Source of the DNA: Clostridia bacterium
GTDB lineage: Bacteria > Bacillota > Clostridia > Oscillospirales > CAG-272
Direction of reading: 5' to 3'
DNA: 42,868 bases
Assembly (NCBI GenBank): GCA_017468385.1
Contig: JAFUIQ010000031.1
Location: 1-42,868 of the forward strand
How positions within the stretch are numbered: position 1 is the first letter of the stretch; every line of letters begins with the position of its first letter. The notes below the pieces were generated by a model. That model was not told where the DNA came from, made no database searches, and was given only the letters and a program-made list of their open reading frames with translations. The position numbers and the translations under genes were made by a program. Positions 40,046-42,868 of the stretch are shown here, in pieces.

Positions 40046-40552
40046 ATGAACCAAATGTCCCTGTTTTTTCCCACAGACCAATCCGCCACCGTACAGATGA
40101 TTCTGTCCCGCAATGAACTGTGTGCCCGCCACTCTCTGCACCTGACAGCGGAGGATGCCAAATCGATTGCGGAAACCCATGCCGTCGCCCTCAGGGAGAA
40201 CGAACTGGTGGAGATCGGCGCCGGATCCGTGGACAAAATCATCACCGAATTTGCCGCGTCCCCGTATGCGGATCGGGGAAATTTCGCCCAAATTGTGGAA
40301 ACCATGACCGAGGTATTCTGTTATTTGAAGCGGGAGGCCAACCGGGAACTGAGCGATACCGCCGTCATCGCCGCCATGCGGGAGATGTTTGACGAGGTAA
40401 GCTGTGGCTGCGAGGAGTTGTTTCTCGGGCGCGATCTGGATTTTCTTCTGAAATATCTGCGGCAGAATCGGCTGGGGCGGGACGGCCGTCCGGACTACAA
40501 AATCCGAGAGGAGGACAATTATGGAGCACAGCCTGACATCCCCCGGGACTGA
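40046..40552 (+). CDS. DUF6323-like cytoplasmic protein of unknown function
   Basis: A 168-residue soluble protein, mostly helical, with no signal or membrane helix. It resembles the DUF6323 family (SRNELCARHSLHLTAEDAK, ELVEIGAGSVDKIITEFAAS), for which I know no function. The ATG at 40046 has GGAGG about six bases upstream. The last 32 bases overlap the next gene, so the two are probably translated together. Confidence 0.75.
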   Translation: MNQMSLFFPTDQSATVQMILSRNELCARHSLHLTAEDAKSIAETHAVALRENELVEIGAGSVDKIITEFAASPYADRGNFAQIVETMTEVFCYLKREANRELSDTAVIAAMREMFDEVSCGCEELFLGRDLDFLLKYLRQNRLGRDGRPDYKIREEDNYGAQPDIPRD

Positions 40553-41123
40553 TCTGTTTCCGGATCGCACGCCCTGCCGGGAAGACTATTTTACGGAATT
40601 GCTGGCCGAAGCCCTTCGGTGCGGCCGCATCCCGGAGGAGAAGGAGATGCATGTGCGCAAGCAAGTGATGGATCTGCTGGCCGAGCGGATTCTGTTTTTC
40701 ACCAAAGGGGAATCCACTTCCGTGCGGGCGGAGACCGCCCAAACGATTCTGGCATCCATCCTGTATTCCGTCAGTGCGGAGCTCTTGCGCACCGGCAGTC
40801 ACGACGCCGCGCTGGCCATGCTGACGGAGCAGTCCATTTCCGTCCTCCACGAAAGCGGTATGGCACATCTGATGCACACCAAAACGCGGGCGGAGCTTCT
40901 GTCCCTCCTTCTTCTGCGCACCCAAAAATCGGGCATGAGTCGGGGGTACGATCAGTTCGTGGGGCGGGACGCCTATCGCTATGTGCGCTCCTACAATGCG
41001 CTGTACAGCGCGGCAGAGGAGTTGTATGTACAAATCCCGGAAATGGGCATACGGGAAATCTGCCGCGGGATTCTGCGCGTCACGGAAATTATGACGCAAG
41101 TGCTGAAATTCAATCGATGCTGA
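40521..41123 (+). CDS. DUF6179-like protein of unknown function, partner of the preceding gene
   Basis: A 200-residue soluble helical protein. It resembles DUF6179 proteins, which in Clostridia tend to lie next to DUF6323 genes; many of those I recall are about twice as long, so this may be a short form. Visible motifs are LLAERILFFTKGESTSVRAE and GYDQFVGRDAYRYVRSYNAL. Its ATG lies inside the preceding gene, with GAGGAGGA just upstream. A strong terminator follows. Function is unknown. Confidence 0.65.
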   Translation: MEHSLTSPGTDLFPDRTPCREDYFTELLAEALRCGRIPEEKEMHVRKQVMDLLAERILFFTKGESTSVRAETAQTILASILYSVSAELLRTGSHDAALAMLTEQSISVLHESGMAHLMHTKTRAELLSLLLLRTQKSGMSRGYDQFVGRDAYRYVRSYNALYSAAEELYVQIPEMGIREICRGILRVTEIMTQVLKFNRC

Positions 41124-41125
41124 CA

Positions 41126-41160
41126 AAAAGGAGTTGCCCGCCGGGCAACTCCTTTTGTTC
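41126..41160 (+). terminator. Terminator shared by convergent units
   Basis: A perfect 14-bp stem (aaaaggagttgccc with gggcaactcctttt) and a three-base loop. A/T runs on both sides allow it to end the plus-strand DUF pair and the minus-strand Pth2 unit. Confidence 0.92.
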
Positions 41161-41162
41161 GG

Positions 41163-41690
41163 TTATTCTTCCGTTTTCCCATCCGTAAACTGCTTCGCGG
41201 GATATGCGCACAAAATCGGCGATCCGGCGGCTTTGGACACCACAAAATAGGCATCGCCGATCTCCGCCGACCGGCACACTGCTTCTCTGTCGGCACCGCC
41301 CACGGGATCTGCCCGCCACTTTCTCTCGCCGAAGCAAAGGTGGGGTACGGACCGTTTCACCACGGAATGGCGGCTTTTGGACTCGATCACCGTCCGCTCT
41401 TCCACGCCGGTGAGGGTGGCGGTTTCAATTATGTATTTTCCGTCCCGGACGGATTTTTTATACACCGCATAGCGGATCATCTCAAAAAAGTACCACAAAG
41501 AGATCACCAGCGCCACGTAAAACAGAATCCGTCCCACGATGGATTCAAACACCCAAATGATAAACAAGGCAATCAGATGCAGCGGCACAAACGTCAGCAA
41601 AAACACGGTGCGAATCACCGCAAAGCGGGATTTTCGGATAGCCAGCAGATCCCCCCTGACAGTTTCTTTTGTCAGCATTTCTTTTGTCAT
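41163..41690 (-). CDS. Small membrane protein of unknown function
   Basis: A 175-residue protein with two adjacent membrane helices (about 24-48 and 53-73) and a C-terminal soluble domain of about 100 residues rich in beta strands. The last motif, IGDAYFVVSKAAGSPILCAYPAKQF, resembles the end of small membrane proteins common in Clostridia, but I cannot name the family. GGGGAG precedes the ATG. It starts 12 bases after pth2 ends, so it is co-transcribed with that gene. Confidence 0.7.
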   Translation of the reverse strand: MTKEMLTKETVRGDLLAIRKSRFAVIRTVFLLTFVPLHLIALFIIWVFESIVGRILFYVALVISLWYFFEMIRYAVYKKSVRDGKYIIETATLTGVEERTVIESKSRHSVVKRSVPHLCFGERKWRADPVGGADREAVCRSAEIGDAYFVVSKAAGSPILCAYPAKQFTDGKTEE

Positions 41691-41702
41691 CGCAATCTCC
41701 CC

Positions 41703-42125
41703 TCAGTACAGCGGCAAGCCGCCGGTCAATGTATCCGCCACCTCGGTGGGCAAAGGCTCCAGCGCCAGGCAGGTGCGGGTGGGCACGCCGTGGAATTCCG
41801 TAGCGCCGGCGTCGGTGATCACCGCCGCGATGATGCCCATCTCTTCCGCTTTGGCCGAGATAGCCATCAATTCCTCCTCGGAATCCACGTAGACGCAAAT
41901 CTTGGCCACTCCGCCGCCGAACCATTCCGTCAGGGGGGATTCTTCCCTTCCCTCCATTTGGAGCATCATCCCTGCCGGAGTATCCAGAAGATCGCCCAGC
42001 CGGTTCTCTTTATACATCGCCATCAGCAGGGCCTCGGTGCAGGCATGGCCCGCCTGGGCTGCGATCTTTCCCTTGCGCATTTTCAGATCCCGCCGCATGA
42101 CGATCATCATTTTTGTATTGTACAT
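41703..42125 (-). CDS. Pth2-family peptidyl-tRNA hydrolase
   Basis: A 140-residue protein matching the Pth2 family, found in archaea, eukaryotes and some bacteria. It frees tRNA from peptidyl-tRNAs that drop off the ribosome. The N-terminal motif MRKGKIAAQAGHACTEALL carries the conserved Lys (K20) and His (H27), and the C-terminal ITDAGATEFHGVPTRTCLAL matches the active-site loop. Bacteria usually rely on the unrelated Pth1, so this is probably an additional enzyme or has a changed role. AAAGGAAC precedes the ATG. A TATAAT (42187-42192, minus strand) without a good -35 lies upstream. Confidence 0.85.
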   Translation of the reverse strand: MYNTKMMIVMRRDLKMRKGKIAAQAGHACTEALLMAMYKENRLGDLLDTPAGMMLQMEGREESPLTEWFGGGVAKICVYVDSEEELMAISAKAEEMGIIAAVITDAGATEFHGVPTRTCLALEPLPTEVADTLTGGLPLY

Positions 42126-42266
42126 AGTTCTGTTCCTTTATCTCCGTATCCTTCCCGGCCGTGCCGTTTCACGAATCTGTGTACATTATACCACAGGAGT
42201 GCCCCGTTGAAAAGCACCTGTGTGAAATCAAAGGGAAGAAAAGCGTCGCCTTTTTTTCAGTCAGCC

Positions 42267-42295
42267 TTTACAAAGCCATTTCTTTGCCGTATCAT
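42267..42295 (+). promoter_or_regulatory. Sigma-A-like promoter of the right-edge lipoprotein gene
   Basis: TTTACA (42267-42272), 17-bp spacer, TATCAT (42290-42295). Confidence 0.7.
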
Positions 42296-42336
42296 ATAGG
42301 TATGGTTCCTTTACTATATCCGAAGGAAGAATCGAA

Positions 42337-42868
42337 ATGATACAAAAATCACGTCTGTGCCTGTTCGCGGCACTCCTTCTGTGCGTGGCGGTGCTGAGTG
42401 CCTGCGCGGAAGATGTCCCGCCTGCACCCGCTGACCCGATCCCCCCGGCCGTTTCCTCCGCCGAGGAGGAAACATCCGCCCCGCCCCACACCCACCGGTG
42501 GGGAGAATGGACCGTGCTGACGCCGCCCGACTGCACAAAACCGGGTGAAAAAGCGCGGCAGTGTCCCTGCGGTCAGGCGGAGCGGGAATCGATCCCGATG
42601 ACGGAACACACTCCGGGCGAGTGGGCGGTGATCCGCACCCCATCCTGCACCGCGGAAGGGGAGCGGCAGAAAAAGTGCGCGGTTTGTGAGAAGGTCCTCG
42701 CCACGGCGGCCATCCCCCCGGCGGAGCATATTCCCGGCGAGTGGATAGTGATCCGTGACGCATCCTGTACTGAGGCGGGGGAGCAGCAGCAGAGCTGCAC
42801 CGTTTGTGAGAAGATCCTCGCCACGGCGGCCCTTCCCATGACCAGGCACACCCCCGGCGAATGGGAGG
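42337..42868 (+). CDS. Cys-rich repeat lipoprotein, truncated by the window end
   Basis: The frame opens at the ATG at 42337 with AAGGAAGA just upstream and stays open for 177 codons to the window end. The signal peptide ends in LSAC (C23). After an acidic/Pro linker come modules of about 40 residues with the pattern HxPGEWxVIR, then C, eleven residues, CxxC, then VLATAA. Starts of equivalent modules are at 42607, 42727 and 42847, an exact 120-base period; an earlier, more divergent module starts near 42493. The three cysteines and the histidine per module could bind metal; that is inference. The function of the protein is unknown, and its C-terminal part is outside the window. Confidence 0.8.
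   Translation, partial: MIQKSRLCLFAALLLCVAVLSACAEDVPPAPADPIPPAVSSAEEETSAPPHTHRWGEWTVLTPPDCTKPGEKARQCPCGQAERESIPMTEHTPGEWAVIRTPSCTAEGERQKKCAVCEKVLATAAIPPAEHIPGEWIVIRDASCTEAGEQQQSCTVCEKILATAALPMTRHTPGEWE

Overview
This window looks like a chromosome segment from a spore-forming, Gram-positive member of the Clostridia, probably an uncultured gut-type Oscillospirales or a relative. Supporting signs are the L13-S9 operon, AlaRS, a NifS/IscU pair, a SipL-like SPOCS/LysM spore protein with a sigma-E-type promoter, an SLH surface protein, an ECF-type S-component under a cobalamin riboswitch, and sigma-A promoters that almost all have 17-bp spacers. Coding DNA is GC-rich, but the first ~1.26 kb and the 20.3-20.9 kb gap are clearly more AT-rich. 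No tRNA, rRNA, CRISPR array or transposase was seen.

Layout. 1-1260: AT-rich left edge with a truncated acetyltransferase-like gene, an Xre/membrane/zinc-ribbon regulator, a ~10-bp periodic repeat array and an 18-bp direct repeat. 1261-7320: rplM-rpsI (minus), then mnmM, a VanY-type carboxypeptidase and alaS (plus). 7320-7735: a gene-free block of nested palindromic repeats. 7744-20026: one seven-gene minus-strand operon holding a large multidomain sugar-binding lipoprotein, two pairs of MalF/MalG-type permeases, an NHL-propeller/TPR/Yip1 membrane protein and a DUF5696-like secreted protein. It has a strong promoter, a ~235-nt structured leader and a terminator, but no ATPase. 20300-20860: AT-rich gap without a gene.

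20904-25500: iscU and nifS (minus), a ROK glucokinase (plus), and the sipL-like sporulation gene (minus). 25582-34945: two very large surface proteins on the minus strand, an SLH/discoidin-like protein with a 15-bp palindrome upstream and an alpha-2-macroglobulin-like lipoprotein with an ECF-sigma-type promoter. 35110-36371: cobalamin riboswitch, DUF4430 lipoprotein and S-component. 36410-39352: Gfo/Idh/MocA dehydrogenase, Imm51-like protein, a 54-residue membrane protein and a TIM-barrel isomerase. 39364-42868: thioesterase, a DUF6323/DUF6179-like overlapping pair, Pth2 with a small membrane protein, and the start of a Cys-repeat lipoprotein that runs off the right end.

The best candidates for something undescribed are the double-permease operon, in which one solute-binding protein, two permease pairs, an NHL/TPR/Yip1 protein and a TIM-barrel-like secreted protein are co-transcribed, and the riboswitch-controlled DUF4430/S-component pair, which resembles a bacterial counterpart of the beta domain of intrinsic factor coupled to a vitamin B12 transporter.
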